A stretch of DNA of 64,000 bases from Pseudomonas fluorescens (GCF_001307275.1 NZ_CP012831.1:4332501-4396500); one strand, 5' to 3'. Positions 8,284-17,656 are shown, counted from the stretch's first letter. A program made the numbers and translations. Notes: generated by a model from the sequence alone, not told the origin.

Positions 8284-10362
8284 TTAGTGCTTGGCGATCG
8301 CCGTATTGAGTTTCAGGTAATCCAGCAGGATCCGCCCGGTCTCGCTCAGGTAGGCATCGTCTTCCGGCTTGGTTTTCTCCGGCTCGGTGATCAGGTCTTC
8401 GTCTTCTTTCTTCAGCTCTTTGAGAGGTTCTTCGCCCTTGGCCTTGCGACGCAGGTTTTCCATGGCCAGTTGCTTGGCCTCGATGTCGGCATGCTGTGCA
8501 CGACGGTCGGTTTCGTTGAGGGTGACGGTTTTCTCCATCATCAACTTCTGCGCCAGGGCCAGCTTGTCGCGGATGAACACGAACTCCGCATCCTGGGCCG
8601 AGCGCGCGTCGTGGTCGGACTTGAGTTGGGCCAGGAACGGCTTGAACGGGTCAACGGCCGGTTTGATCGCCGGCCGGATGGTGTCCCACGGCATGGCTTC
8701 GGGCAGGGCGCTTTCACCGATTTCCTTGGTGTCGATGATCGAGGGGTAATCGATGTCAGGCAGTACGCCCTGATGCTGGGTGCTCTGGCCGGACACCCGG
8801 TAGAACTTCGCCAGGGTCAGCTTCAGCTCGCCATGGTTGAGCGGCTGGATGGTCTGCACGGTGCCTTTGCCGAAGGTCTGGCCGCCGATGATCAGTGCCC
8901 GGTGATAGTCCTGCATGGCACCGGCGAAAATCTCCGAGGCCGACGCCGACAAGCGGTTGACCAGCAAGGCCATCGGCCCCTTGTAGAACGCGCCCGGGTT
9001 TTCGTCTTCCAGCACATCCACTCGGCCATCGGCGTTACGCACGAGCACGGTCGGGCCCTTGTCGATGAACAGGCTGGTCAGCTCGGTGGCTTCCTGCAGG
9101 GAGCCGCCGCCGTTGTTGCGCAAGTCGATGACCACGCCGTCGACCTTTTCCTTCTGCAACTCGGTCAGCAGCTTCTTGACGTCACGAGTGGTGCTCTTGT
9201 AGTCCGGATCCCCGGCACGGAAGGCCTTGAAGTCCAGGTAGAAAGCCGGGATCTCAATGATGCCGAGCTTGTAGTCCTTGCCGTCCTGCTTGAGGTTGAG
9301 GACCGATTTCTTCGCCGCCTGTTCTTCCAGTTTCACCGCTTCACGGGTGATGGCCACGATTTTGCTGGTCTGGTCGTTCGGCGCGTTGCTGGCCGGGATG
9401 ACTTCCAGGCGCACCACCGAGCCTTTCGGGCCGCGGATCAGCTTGACCACTTCGTCGAGGCGCCAGCCGACCACGTCGACCATTTCCTTGTTGCCTTGGG
9501 CGACACCGATGATCTTGTCCGCCGGGCTGACCTGTTTGGTTTTGTCAGCGGGACCTGCCGGGACCAGGCGCACGATCTTCACCTGATCGTTGTCACTTTG
9601 CAGCACGGCACCGATGCCTTCCAGGGACAGGCTCATGTTGATGTCGAAGTTTTCCGCGTTATCCGGCGACAGATAGTTGGTGTGCGGGTCGTAGGACATG
9701 GCAAAGGTGTTGATGTACGCCTGGAAAATGTCCTCGGCGCGGGTCTGGTCCAGGCGTGCCAATTGGTTCTTGTAGCGCTTGGTCAGGGTTTCCTGGATCT
9801 GCTTGGGATCCTTGCCGGCGATCTTCATGCGCAGCACTTCGTCCTTGACGCGCTTGCGCCACAGGTCATCGAGTTCGGCTGTGCTTTTGAGCCAAGGGGC
9901 GTCCTTGCGGTCGACCTGCAAGGTTTCCTTGGTATTGAAATCGATTTTGTCGACGCCCTTGTTCAGCTCGGCAAGGGCGTAGTCCAGACGCGCCTTCACG
10001 CGGTCCAGGTAGCGCTTGTAGATGGTGAACCCGGCGTTCAGGTCGCCGCTCTTGAGGAAATCGTCGAACTGGGTTTTCCACTTGTCGAATTCGGCGATGT
10101 CGCTGGCCAGGAAATAACTGCGGGACGGATCGAGCAGCTTCAAATAGCTGTCATAGATGATGACCGAGCGCGCGTCATCGAGCGGCGGCTTGCTGTAGTG
10201 ATGGCGCTTGAGCAATTCGACGACATTCAGGCTGGCAATCACTTCGTCGCGATCGGGCTGAAGCTTGTCCCAGCTGTTGGCTGCGAACGTATCGTTCGAC
10301 AACGGTAACAGGCCGAGGCCAATGACGAGCGCGAGGGCGGTGCTGGGGAACAGGTGCTTCAT
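8284..10362 (-). CDS. prc: Periplasmic tail-specific protease Prc/AlgO
   Basis: About 692 residues, the usual length for Prc. I start at MKHLFPSTALALVIG because it begins a clean signal peptide ending near FAA; an in-frame ATG 11 codons earlier would bury it. Order: signal peptide, N-terminal helical region, PDZ domain (about 225-310), S41 peptidase core with the serine in SASASEIFAGAM and the lysine in GQTFGKGTVQ, then a charged C-terminal helical domain ending in EDLITEPEKTKPEDD. Prc trims or degrades periplasmic proteins with exposed C-termini. In P. aeruginosa the orthologue AlgO helps degrade the anti-sigma factor MucA and so affects alginate. Divergent from the quinone oxidoreductase gene. 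Confidence 0.95.
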   Translation of the reverse strand: MKHLFPSTALALVIGLGLLPLSNDTFAANSWDKLQPDRDEVIASLNVVELLKRHHYSKPPLDDARSVIIYDSYLKLLDPSRSYFLASDIAEFDKWKTQFDDFLKSGDLNAGFTIYKRYLDRVKARLDYALAELNKGVDKIDFNTKETLQVDRKDAPWLKSTAELDDLWRKRVKDEVLRMKIAGKDPKQIQETLTKRYKNQLARLDQTRAEDIFQAYINTFAMSYDPHTNYLSPDNAENFDINMSLSLEGIGAVLQSDNDQVKIVRLVPAGPADKTKQVSPADKIIGVAQGNKEMVDVVGWRLDEVVKLIRGPKGSVVRLEVIPASNAPNDQTSKIVAITREAVKLEEQAAKKSVLNLKQDGKDYKLGIIEIPAFYLDFKAFRAGDPDYKSTTRDVKKLLTELQKEKVDGVVIDLRNNGGGSLQEATELTSLFIDKGPTVLVRNADGRVDVLEDENPGAFYKGPMALLVNRLSASASEIFAGAMQDYHRALIIGGQTFGKGTVQTIQPLNHGELKLTLAKFYRVSGQSTQHQGVLPDIDYPSIIDTKEIGESALPEAMPWDTIRPAIKPAVDPFKPFLAQLKSDHDARSAQDAEFVFIRDKLALAQKLMMEKTVTLNETDRRAQHADIEAKQLAMENLRRKAKGEEPLKELKKEDEDLITEPEKTKPEDDAYLSETGRILLDYLKLNTAIAKH

Positions 10363-10501
10363 GCTGATTCGACGCAGGGACAATTGATAACGCATATTAG
10401 GCCGTCTTTGAAGTCGCCGGTTCCATGTGGCCCGGGCGCATAATGCAAGAAAGCCCGGCGTTGAAGCAGCGGGCCCAGTCGAGACTCACTATGGAGGCAC
10501 C

Positions 10502-11464
10502 GTGAAAGCATTGCAAGGCGTTGAAGGCCAAGTGGTATGGGCAGATGAGCCGAGCCCGACGTGTGATGTGGGGCAAGTTCGCATCCGTGTGGCGGCCGCC
10601 GGCCTGAATCGGGCCGATTTGTTGCAAAAAGCCGGGCTTTACCCGCCGCCACCCGGCGCTAGCCAGGTGTTGGGGCTGGAGTGTTCCGGGGTGATCAGCG
10701 AGGTCGGGCCGGGCTCGTCCTGGCAGGTGGGTGACCGCGTTTGTGCGCTGCTGGCCGGCGGTGGGATGGCCGAGGAGGTGGTGGTCGATGGCCGTCACGT
10801 GCTGCCGGTGCCCGAGGGCTTGTCCTTGGCTGAAGCGGCCGCGCTGCCTGAGGTCTACAGCACCGCGTGGCTGAATCTGTTCCAGCTGGCGGCGCTCAAA
10901 CCGGGCGAGAAAGTGCTGCTGCACGCCGGGGCCAGCGGCGTCGGTTCAGCCGCGATCCAGCTGTGCAAGGCGTTCGGCAACCCGTGCTGGGTCAGTGTCG
11001 GTTCGACCGAACGGCTGTCTTATTGCGAGGCCTTGGGCGCCCAGGGCGGCGTGGTACGCACCGATGGCCTGGAGGGTTTGAACGACCTCGCTCCCTTCGA
11101 CGTGATCCTCGATCCGGTGGGTGGCAGCTACGCCAAGCTCAACGTGAAACTTTTGTCAGTTGACGGCCGTTGGGTGTTGATCGGCCTGATGGGGGGGCGC
11201 TCGACCGAGCTCGATCTGGCCCAGGTGCTGGGCAAGCGTATCCAACTGCTCGGCTCGACCCTGCGCAGCCGTGACGATCAGTTCAAGGCTGACTTGATCA
11301 GTGAGCTGGGGCAACAGGTGTGGCCGCTGTTTGCCGACAAGCGCCTGAGCCCGCAGTTGGCCCGGACCTTCGCAATCAAGGACGCCGAAGCGGCGTTCGC
11401 GGAGCTGGCGACCAACCAGGTGTCGGGCAAGTTGGTGTTGCTGATCGATGAGAGCCTGAGCTGA
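10502..11464 (+). CDS. NAD(P)H:quinone oxidoreductase (zinc-less MDR family)
   Basis: 320 residues of the medium-chain dehydrogenase/reductase superfamily, PIG3/quinone oxidoreductase type. The GTG at 10502 is preceded by GGAGG 4 bases away, and the protein then begins KALQGVEGQVVW as in relatives. The N-terminal GroES-like domain has AAGLNRADLLQKAGLYPPPP and GLECSG; the Rossmann part has LLHAGASGVGSAAIQL and LDPVGG. The zinc ligands of alcohol dehydrogenases are absent. It likely reduces quinones or enones with NADPH. A monocistronic unit ended by a REP pair. Confidence 0.9.
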   Translation: MKALQGVEGQVVWADEPSPTCDVGQVRIRVAAAGLNRADLLQKAGLYPPPPGASQVLGLECSGVISEVGPGSSWQVGDRVCALLAGGGMAEEVVVDGRHVLPVPEGLSLAEAAALPEVYSTAWLNLFQLAALKPGEKVLLHAGASGVGSAAIQLCKAFGNPCWVSVGSTERLSYCEALGAQGGVVRTDGLEGLNDLAPFDVILDPVGGSYAKLNVKLLSVDGRWVLIGLMGGRSTELDLAQVLGKRIQLLGSTLRSRDDQFKADLISELGQQVWPLFADKRLSPQLARTFAIKDAEAAFAELATNQVSGKLVLLIDESLS

Positions 11465-11478
11465 TTTTGCGCAGACTT

Positions 11479-11568
11479 GTGGGAGCGAGCTTGCTCGCGT
11501 TAGCGGTGTCACAGTCAACAAAGTTGTTGAGTGTGCGACCGTCATCGCGAGCAAGCTCGCTCCCACAG
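11479..11568. repeat. REP/BIME, GTGGGAGCGAGC family
   Basis: Head-to-tail inverted pair: TGTGGGAGCGAGCTTGCTCG at the left and CATCGCGAGCAAGCTCGCTC at the right, with about 45 bases between arms. Positioned just after the oxidoreductase stop. The following stretch to 11783 shows no further gene. Confidence 0.85.
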
Positions 11569-11783
11569 GTGTCTTTATTTGCAGGAGCATTTGCATGTTT
11601 GCACCGATATGACGGGCACCTTCATCCCAATTGACAGTGGCTTGCACCGTTGACCGGCGACCACGGGCAAGCGGACCTTTGGTCGGCAGCCCGTACCCGA
11701 TGCGCGCCCCCTGCTAGCGTTAATTAAGGGGGGATGGGGGTAACCGCAGCTTTCATTTCACCCGCCAGGTGAAGAGGTTGATC

Positions 11784-12419
11784 ATGGCCATCGCCGAATG
11801 GCGCATGCAGGGCGTCGAATTCGTTGCCTGCAACTGTAATTGGGGCTGTCCTTGTCAATTCGATGCGCCACCGACCCGGGGCCACTGCCAGGCGGTGGCG
11901 TCGATGCGAGTGGAGCACGGGTATTTCAATCAGGTGGCGCTGGGAGGTTTGTGCTGGGCTGCCACCTTCGCTTGGCCGGGCGCCATTCATGAGGGTAACG
12001 GCAGTTGTCAGGTGTTCATCGATGAACGCGCCGACGAGGCGCAACGCCAGGCCCTGCTGACCATCCTCTCTGGCCTGGAGAGCGACCCCGGGGCCAACGT
12101 GTTCCAGGTGTTCAGCAGCACCATGAGTGAAGCATTCGAACCGCTGTTCGTGCCCATCACCCTATCCATCGATGTCGATCAGCGCTTGGCGCACCTGGAC
12201 ATTCCAGGCGTGCTGCAGGCCAGCGGCGAGCCGATCCGTAGCCCGATCGACGGCTCACCTCATCGAGTCCGCCTGTCCCTGCCCAACGGCTTCGAGTTCC
12301 TTGAGGCCGAAGTCGCCAGCGGCAGCTACCAGACGCATTCAGCCCTCAAGCTACAGTCCCAGGGCAGTCATAGCCATCTCGCCCACGTACACTTCACCGG
12401 CCATGGCATAGAGCCGTAA
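11784..12419 (+). CDS. DUF1326 protein with Cys-rich N-terminus
   Basis: 211 residues. I use the ATG at 11784 (AAGAGG about 6 bases upstream) rather than the GTG five codons earlier. The N-terminus has the DUF1326 signature CNCNWGCPCQF, a CxC...CxC cluster suited to metal binding, then a beta-rich domain. No signal peptide is visible. Its stop overlaps the ATG of the DUF2182 gene (TAATG), so the two proteins are made together. Function is not established. A metal-related role shared with the Met-rich membrane partner is my inference. Confidence 0.85.
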   Translation: MAIAEWRMQGVEFVACNCNWGCPCQFDAPPTRGHCQAVASMRVEHGYFNQVALGGLCWAATFAWPGAIHEGNGSCQVFIDERADEAQRQALLTILSGLESDPGANVFQVFSSTMSEAFEPLFVPITLSIDVDQRLAHLDIPGVLQASGEPIRSPIDGSPHRVRLSLPNGFEFLEAEVASGSYQTHSALKLQSQGSHSHLAHVHFTGHGIEP

Positions 12420-13207
12420 TGGCAGGGCCTCGGGCGGCGACGCCGAGCAAGCGACTGACAGGCGAGCAGTTGCTGTTCCTGCTCTGCCTGCTTGCGCTGA
12501 CCGTCCTGGCCTGGCTGATGCTGCTGCGCATGGCCCGCGACATGAGTGGGCCGGGTGGCATGGCCGATGCGGCAATGGCCGGTATGGTCATGCCCTGGAG
12601 CCTGAGCGATGCGCTGCTGATGTTCGTCATGTGGGTGGTGATGATGATCGGCATGATGCTGCCCAGTGCCGTGCCCATGCTGCTGATCTACCAGCAGATG
12701 CTGCGCAAGCGCATGCCGGCACCGCAGCGACACCTGGCCCTGCTGCTGTTTTGCAGCGCCTATGGTCTGGTCTGGGCCGGCTTCGCCCTGGGCGCCACGG
12801 CGCTGCAATGGGCGCTCGAGCGGCTCGCCCTGCTCAGTCCGGGGATGCGCAGCAGCAGTACCGCCCTGGGCGCTGGCCTGCTGCTGGTCGCAGGCGTCTA
12901 TCAGTGGCTGCCGAGCAAGGCGGTCTGCCTTGAGCATTGTCGCGGGCCGCTGCATTTTCTTCTCAGCTACTGGCGCCCCGACGTGCTCGGCGGCTGGCGC
13001 ATGGGCCTGGCCCATGGCGCTTACTGCCTGGGCTGCTGCTGGGCCCTGATGGGCCTGCTGTTCGTGGTCGGCGTGATGAATCTGCTCTGGGTGGCAGTTA
13101 TCGGTGCTTTCATTCTGTTGGAGAAAAACCTGCCGCAGGGACTCTGGCTCAGTCGTCTCTGCGGATTGTTGTTGCTCGGCTGGAGCCTGTGGCTGCTGCT
13201 GGGCTAG
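12419..13207 (+). CDS. DUF2182 polytopic membrane protein
   Basis: 262 residues with about six to seven membrane helices. It is exceptionally methionine-rich in helices 1-3 (for example MFVMWVVMMIGMMLPSAVPM) and has Cys/His pairs VCLEHC and YCLGCCW. The family has been annotated as predicted metal-binding membrane protein. Translation is coupled to the preceding DUF1326 gene by a one-base overlap. Met-rich helices plus a CxC partner suggest copper or a similar soft metal, but nothing here proves it. Confidence 0.85.
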   Translation: MAGPRAATPSKRLTGEQLLFLLCLLALTVLAWLMLLRMARDMSGPGGMADAAMAGMVMPWSLSDALLMFVMWVVMMIGMMLPSAVPMLLIYQQMLRKRMPAPQRHLALLLFCSAYGLVWAGFALGATALQWALERLALLSPGMRSSSTALGAGLLLVAGVYQWLPSKAVCLEHCRGPLHFLLSYWRPDVLGGWRMGLAHGAYCLGCCWALMGLLFVVGVMNLLWVAVIGAFILLEKNLPQGLWLSRLCGLLLLGWSLWLLLG

Positions 13208-13231
13208 GGGCTGAAGCTGTAGGAGCTGAGC

Positions 13232-13323
13232 CTGTGGGGGCTGAGCTTGCTCGCGATTGCGGTGTGTCAGCTAAATCAATGTCTGCTGATCCACCGCTAT
13301 CGCGAGCAAGCCCGCTCCCACAC
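13232..13323. repeat. REP/BIME, degenerate GTGGGAGCGAGC family
   Basis: Left arm CTGTGGGGGCTGAGCTTGCT and right arm ATCGCGAGCAAGCCCGCTCC, both with substitutions from the consensus. Lies between the convergent DUF2182 and HAD genes. Confidence 0.75.
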
Positions 13324-13331
13324 CAGGCTGC

Positions 13332-13985
13332 TCACTTCCAGCTATGGATTGGCCACCCGGCCGATTCGGCATGGGCCTTCAACACCGGGTCCGGGTTCAC
13401 CACGTGCGGGTGATCGACCTTGAGCAACAACGGCAGGTCGTTGCGCGAGTCGGAATAGAAACTCGCGCCTTCCAGGTTCTCCTCCTCGGCATCCAGCCAA
13501 TCCAGCAACCGCGCGATCTTGCCTTCGCGGTAGGTCAGGGTGCCCACGGTCTTGCCGCTGTACACGCCATGGGCCACTTCAAGCTCGATCGCCAGGATCT
13601 CATCGATGCCCAGGCGTTCGGCAATCGGCTTGACCAGATGCGTGCCCGAGGCCGAGATCACCAGGATCCGGTCGCCGGCCTTGCGGTGTTCTGCGATGGT
13701 CTTGGTGGCGTCGCTGAAGATGATCGGTTCGATGAAGTCTTCCACCCACGGCGCCACCAGGTGCTCGATTTCCTCCGGTGTGCGGCCGATCATCGGTTCC
13801 AGGCTGAAGTCCATGTACTCTTCCATGCTCAGCTTGCCGTGGCTGTAGGCGTCCATCAGCTCGTTGTTGCGCCGCATGAACGACTCGGGATCGACCCAGC
13901 CCAGGCGACCCATCTGTTCACTCCAGAGGGTGGCGCAGTCGCCGTGGATCAGGGTTTCGTCCAGATCAAAAATTGCCAGGGCCAT
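13332..13985 (-). CDS. HAD-family phosphatase (subfamily IB, SerB-like)
   Basis: 217 residues. HAD motif I is FDLDET (nucleophile D7, acid D9), motif II VISASGT, motif III lysine in YREGK, and motif IV YSDSRNDLPLL. The cap insertion after motif I resembles phosphoserine phosphatase-like enzymes. Cytoplasmic. It is the last gene of the operon running from the binding protein at 18724, 34 bases after the ATPase gene. In that context it most likely releases phosphate from the monoester left after the phosphodiesterase acts; the substrate is unknown. Confidence 0.88.
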   Translation of the reverse strand: MALAIFDLDETLIHGDCATLWSEQMGRLGWVDPESFMRRNNELMDAYSHGKLSMEEYMDFSLEPMIGRTPEEIEHLVAPWVEDFIEPIIFSDATKTIAEHRKAGDRILVISASGTHLVKPIAERLGIDEILAIELEVAHGVYSGKTVGTLTYREGKIARLLDWLDAEEENLEGASFYSDSRNDLPLLLKVDHPHVVNPDPVLKAHAESAGWPIHSWK

Positions 13986-14019
13986 CAGCGTGTTTCCCTT
14001 TTCAAAATCAACAAAGCCA

Positions 14020-15009
14020 TCAGGCTACCTCACACAGCGCCGATGGATCGATGGAAAGTGCCAACCGTGCGCCATCGGGGTGCAGGTCGGCGGCCGAGCG
14101 GTTGAGCACATCCACCACCAATTCCACGCCACGGGCTTCGACCCGGTAGCGGATGACGTTGCCCAGCAGGCTGTGGCTGCGGATCAGCGCATCGGCCTGG
14201 CCGCTGCGGCTCAGCTCGATGGCCTCGGGGCGGATGGCGATGCGACCGTTCACCGGCCGCTGCAGCAGTTTGCTCGCGCTGTCGGCGTCCAGCAGGTTGT
14301 AGTTGCCGATGAAGCCGGCGGCAAAGACATCGACTGGCGCAGTGTAAAGGGTTTCGGCATCGCCGCTTTGTACGATCTTTCCCTGGTTCATCAGGAAAAT
14401 CCGGTCAGACATGGTCAGGGCTTCTTCCTGGTCATGTGTGACGAAAATCGTGGTCAGGCCCAATTCACGCTGGATCTGTCGGATCTGTTCACGCAAGTGC
14501 TTGCGAATCCGCGCATCCAGGGCTGACAGCGGCTCGTCCAGCAACAACAGGCGCGGCCGCGTGACCAGGGAGCGGGCGAGGGCGACACGCTGGCATTGGC
14601 CGCCGGAGAGTTGATGGGGATAGCGGGCGGCAAAATCGTGCAGCTCCACCAGGCGCAGGATCTCCAGCACGCGCTGGCGACTGTCCGAGGCGTCGACCTT
14701 TTGCATGCGCAGGCCGAAGGCGACGTTTTGCTCCACGGTCATGTTCGGGAACAAGGCGTAGCTCTGGAAGACCATGCCGATGCCGCGTTTCTGAGGGCTC
14801 AGCGGGACGATGTCCTGTCCGTCGAGGATGATCTGGCCGGCATCCACTGCGGTCAGGCCGGCAATGCAGCGCAACAGCGTGGACTTGCCACAACCGGAAG
14901 GGCCGAGCAGGGTGACGAATTCGCCCTTGGCGATCTCGCAGTTGATGTCGCTGAACACCGGGGTGCCGGCATAGCTTTTTTGCAGGTGTTGGACGCTGAC
15001 GTAGCTCAT
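14020..15009 (-). CDS. ABC importer ATPase (organophosphorus-type, CUT1/phosphonate-like)
   Basis: 329 residues. Walker A GPSGCGKST at 36-44, Q-loop FQSYALFPNMTVEQN, signature LSGGQCQRVALARSL near 134, Walker B LLLLDEP, and H-loop FVTHDQEEAL. The C-terminal 100 residues form a TOBE-like regulatory domain (IAIRPEAIEL). It drives import by the two upstream permeases, and its start overlaps the second permease stop by 4 bases. Related ATPases serve Fe3+, spermidine, sulfate and 2-aminoethylphosphonate importers; the Pho boxes upstream of the operon favour a phosphorus compound. Confidence 0.92.
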   Translation of the reverse strand: MSYVSVQHLQKSYAGTPVFSDINCEIAKGEFVTLLGPSGCGKSTLLRCIAGLTAVDAGQIILDGQDIVPLSPQKRGIGMVFQSYALFPNMTVEQNVAFGLRMQKVDASDSRQRVLEILRLVELHDFAARYPHQLSGGQCQRVALARSLVTRPRLLLLDEPLSALDARIRKHLREQIRQIQRELGLTTIFVTHDQEEALTMSDRIFLMNQGKIVQSGDAETLYTAPVDVFAAGFIGNYNLLDADSASKLLQRPVNGRIAIRPEAIELSRSGQADALIRSHSLLGNVIRYRVEARGVELVVDVLNRSAADLHPDGARLALSIDPSALCEVA

Positions 15010-15806
15010 TGGCTTTTGTCCTTGTTCAAGATATTGGCCGCCCAGGTCAGGACCAGTACGAAGAAGAAATAGGAGATCACCAGCGCACTGGTGAAGTGGC
15101 CGCTGCTGTTGCGCATGTTGTTCAGGTAGACCTGCAGGGTTTCATAGCGGGTGCCGACGAGGATGTTGGCAAACACGAATTCGCCGAACAGGAACGAGAA
15201 GGACAGCAGCAGCGCCACCATCAGGCCCTTGCGCAGGTTCGGCAGCACCACCAGGAACGCGGCCTGGAAGGTGCTGGCGCCAAGCAGTTGGGCGGCGTCC
15301 ATCAGGTCGCGCAGGTTGATGGCTTGCAGGTTGTTGGTGATCGCCCGGTACATGAACGGCAGGGCGACGGTGAAGTAGCAACCGATCAGGATCCACGGCG
15401 TACCGACCATCGCCAGCGGTCCGGAGCCATAGAGTTGCAACAGCCCCACCGACGACACCACGGGCGGCACCGCGAACGGCAGCAGGATGAGGATGTTCAT
15501 CAGTGCGTCGAGTTTGGGGAAGTGGTAGTGCACCACGAACAGCAACGGCAGGATCAACACCACCGAGAGCACCAGCGCACCGACACAGACCAGCAACGAT
15601 TGACCGAAGGCGTGGAGAAAGCGCGGATCGCTCCACAACTGCACATACCATTTGAAGGTGAAGCCGCTGGGCAGCACGGTGGCCGACCAACTGCTGGCGA
15701 TGGAGTAGACCAGCGTGCCGGCCAGGGGCAGCAGCAGGATGGCGAACAGCAGGTACACCACCGCCCGATGATAGAGCCCGACGGAGCCCGGTTCAGCGCG
15801 AGACAT
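15006..15806 (-). CDS. ABC importer permease (second subunit)
   Basis: 266 residues with six predicted membrane helices and a BPD_transp_1 domain. The EAA-type cytoplasmic loop is seen in LMDAAQLLGASTFQAAFLVVLPNLRKGL. It overlaps the first permease gene by 14 bases and the ATPase gene by 4, a tightly coupled unit. Forms the translocation pore with the other permease. Confidence 0.92.
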   Translation of the reverse strand: MSRAEPGSVGLYHRAVVYLLFAILLLPLAGTLVYSIASSWSATVLPSGFTFKWYVQLWSDPRFLHAFGQSLLVCVGALVLSVVLILPLLFVVHYHFPKLDALMNILILLPFAVPPVVSSVGLLQLYGSGPLAMVGTPWILIGCYFTVALPFMYRAITNNLQAINLRDLMDAAQLLGASTFQAAFLVVLPNLRKGLMVALLLSFSFLFGEFVFANILVGTRYETLQVYLNNMRNSSGHFTSALVISYFFFVLVLTWAANILNKDKSQ

Positions 15807-16638
15807 GGTAGCTCCTCTTGAGCAGCAACTGATGGACGATGGTCACGATGGTCATCAACGCCACCAGCACCACGGCCAGGGCACTGGCCAGGTTCGGATC
15901 GAGGGAAATGTCGCCGGAGACCATGGCGGCGATTCGGATCGGCAGCACGTTGAAGTTACCGGTGGTCAACGCGTAGACCGTGGCGTAGGCGCCGAGGGCG
16001 TTGGCCAGCAGGATCACGAAGGTGCCCAGCAGCGCCGGGGTCAGCACCGGCAAGCCGATGTGCCGCCAGAACTGCCAGCCGCTGGCGCCGAGCAACTCGG
16101 CGGATTCGCGCCAGTCTTCGCGCAGGGCGTCGAAGGCCGGGTAGAGCAGCAGCACGCCGAGGGGAATCTGGAAGTAGGTGTAGAGAATGATCAGCCCGGT
16201 TTTCGAATACAGGTTGAAATCCTCGATGATCCCCGCCTGCTTGAGCATGATCGTGATGCTGCCGTTGAACCCCAGCAAGATGATGAAGGCGAAGGCCAGG
16301 GGCACGCCGGCGAAGTTGCTGGTCATGTTGGCGAAGGCATTGACGAAGTTGCGCAGCCGCGAATCCACACGGCGCAATGAGTAGCTGCCGAGCACGGCGA
16401 TGACGATGCCGAACACACTGGACCAGAAGCTGATCTCCAGGCTGTGCTGGATGGCTTGCAGGTAGAACTTGGAACTGAAGATCTTGCTGAAGTTGGCCAG
16501 GCCCCAGCCGAATTCTTCCGATTCCAGGCTGTTGACCAGCACCCAGAGCAGCGGGGCGATCTGGAACACGATGAAGAAAATCGCGAAGGGCACCAGGCAC
16601 AACGCTGCCAGCCATTTGCCGCGCGTCATGGCGTTCAC
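15793..16638 (-). CDS. ABC importer permease (first subunit)
   Basis: 281 residues, six predicted helices. I start at the GTG at 16638 because GGAG lies 8 bases upstream and the GTG overlaps the TGA of the phosphodiesterase gene (GTGA). The ATG at 16629 is the alternative; a longer frame to 16704 would lie inside the upstream gene. Its EAA-like loop is WRESAELLGASGWQFWRHIGLPVLTPALLG. Partner of the following permease. Two separate permeases, as in PhnU/PhnV or PotB/PotC-type systems. Confidence 0.9.
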   Translation of the reverse strand: MNAMTRGKWLAALCLVPFAIFFIVFQIAPLLWVLVNSLESEEFGWGLANFSKIFSSKFYLQAIQHSLEISFWSSVFGIVIAVLGSYSLRRVDSRLRNFVNAFANMTSNFAGVPLAFAFIILLGFNGSITIMLKQAGIIEDFNLYSKTGLIILYTYFQIPLGVLLLYPAFDALREDWRESAELLGASGWQFWRHIGLPVLTPALLGTFVILLANALGAYATVYALTTGNFNVLPIRIAAMVSGDISLDPNLASALAVVLVALMTIVTIVHQLLLKRSYHVSR

Positions 16639-17441
16639 TTGAGTAACTCCTGGCAATAGGGTTTGTCGTGGTCGACGCCGAGCAATTGGCAAATGGTGCC
16701 GCACAGCTCGGTCTGCCTCGGCGTGGCCGCGGGATCGAAGCTGAAGCTGTCACCCAGGACGAACAGCGGCACTTCCCGTTCTTCGGCCAGCAGGCCGTTG
16801 TGGGAGCGGTCGTTGTTCATGCCGTGGTCGGAGGTCACCAGTACCTGGTAACCGGCGTCGAGCCAGGCTTGCAGGTAGACCGCCAGGTTGATGTCGGCCG
16901 AGCGGGCACTGTTGCGGTATTGCGGGGTGTCGAGGCCGTGCTTGTGGCCGGCGTCGTCGATGTTCATCGGGTGCACCAGCAGGAAGTTCGGCAAGTAGCG
17001 CTGGCGCAGGTGTTCGGCGTCGGCGAACAGATGGGAATCGGGGTAGTGGTCATTCCAGTAGAAATGCCCGTATTGAATCGGCAGGTCGGGGTTGTCGGTG
17101 TGACGGTCGCGACCGGCCACGAAAGGCGAAGTGTTGTAGAGCTCGCTGACCCAGTGGTACGCCGCAGCCGCTGTGCTCAGGCCGGCCTGGGTGGCGTAGT
17201 GGAAAATGCTGCGCTGGTTCGACAGGCGCGTGACGTTGTTGTGCACGATCCCGCTGTCGATGGGCACGACGCCGGTGAGGATGCATTCGTAGAGTGGGCG
17301 GGACAGGGCGGGCAATTCACATTCCAGTTTGTAGAGGGCTGCGCGTCCTGCGCCGACGTAAGCCTGCAAATGCCCCATGGCATGCCGGGCGACCTCATGG
17401 TTGAGACCGTCGAGCACCACCAGGATGACGTTGTGCTTCAT
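16635..17441 (-). CDS. Cytoplasmic nucleotide-pyrophosphatase/phosphodiesterase-like hydrolase
   Basis: 268 residues of the alkaline-phosphatase superfamily (PF01663 type). Metal site residues are visible: D11 in VVLDGL, the nucleophile position in LSRPLYECILTG (S47), DDAGHKHG and TSDHGM. The family usually uses Thr or Ser as nucleophile; here it is Ser. There is no signal peptide (it starts MKHNVILVVLDG), so it acts inside the cell on something already imported. It lies between the binding-protein and permease genes of one operon. Candidate substrates are phosphodiesters, pyrophosphates or a phosphonate such as phosphonoacetate; the sequence does not decide. Confidence 0.88.
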   Translation of the reverse strand: MKHNVILVVLDGLNHEVARHAMGHLQAYVGAGRAALYKLECELPALSRPLYECILTGVVPIDSGIVHNNVTRLSNQRSIFHYATQAGLSTAAAAYHWVSELYNTSPFVAGRDRHTDNPDLPIQYGHFYWNDHYPDSHLFADAEHLRQRYLPNFLLVHPMNIDDAGHKHGLDTPQYRNSARSADINLAVYLQAWLDAGYQVLVTSDHGMNNDRSHNGLLAEEREVPLFVLGDSFSFDPAATPRQTELCGTICQLLGVDHDKPYCQELLK

Positions 17442-17494
17442 GGATACCAGGACTCCGGATGGACACCAGAAAACTCGGACTCATCTCGGTCCAG

Positions 17495-17614
17495 TGTGGG
17501 AGCAGGCCTGTGGGAGCAAAGCTTGCTCGCGATGCTGGCGACACGGTGCAACTGTGAGACCGTGTCATCGTTTATCGCGAGCAAGCGTTGCTCCCACAAG
17601 GGCCTGCTCCCACA
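17495..17614. repeat. REP elements between binding-protein and hydrolase genes
   Basis: Several REP half-sites: AGTGTGGGAGCAGGCCTGTG, GTGGGAGCAAAGCTTGCTCG, then ATCGCGAGCAAGCGTTGCTC and a terminal GGCCTGCTCCCACA. It lies inside the operon, directly after the binding-protein stop, where such hairpins often protect the upstream mRNA so that the binding protein is made in excess. Confidence 0.8.
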
Positions 17615-17656
17615 ATTGGATTGCCAGTGGATATCCGAGCGGGTCTGACTACCGCC

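Noticed and set aside
8272..10308. 678-codon open frame on the plus strand opposite prc
   Set aside because: Antisense shadow of the well-conserved protease; no recognisable domain and biased composition.
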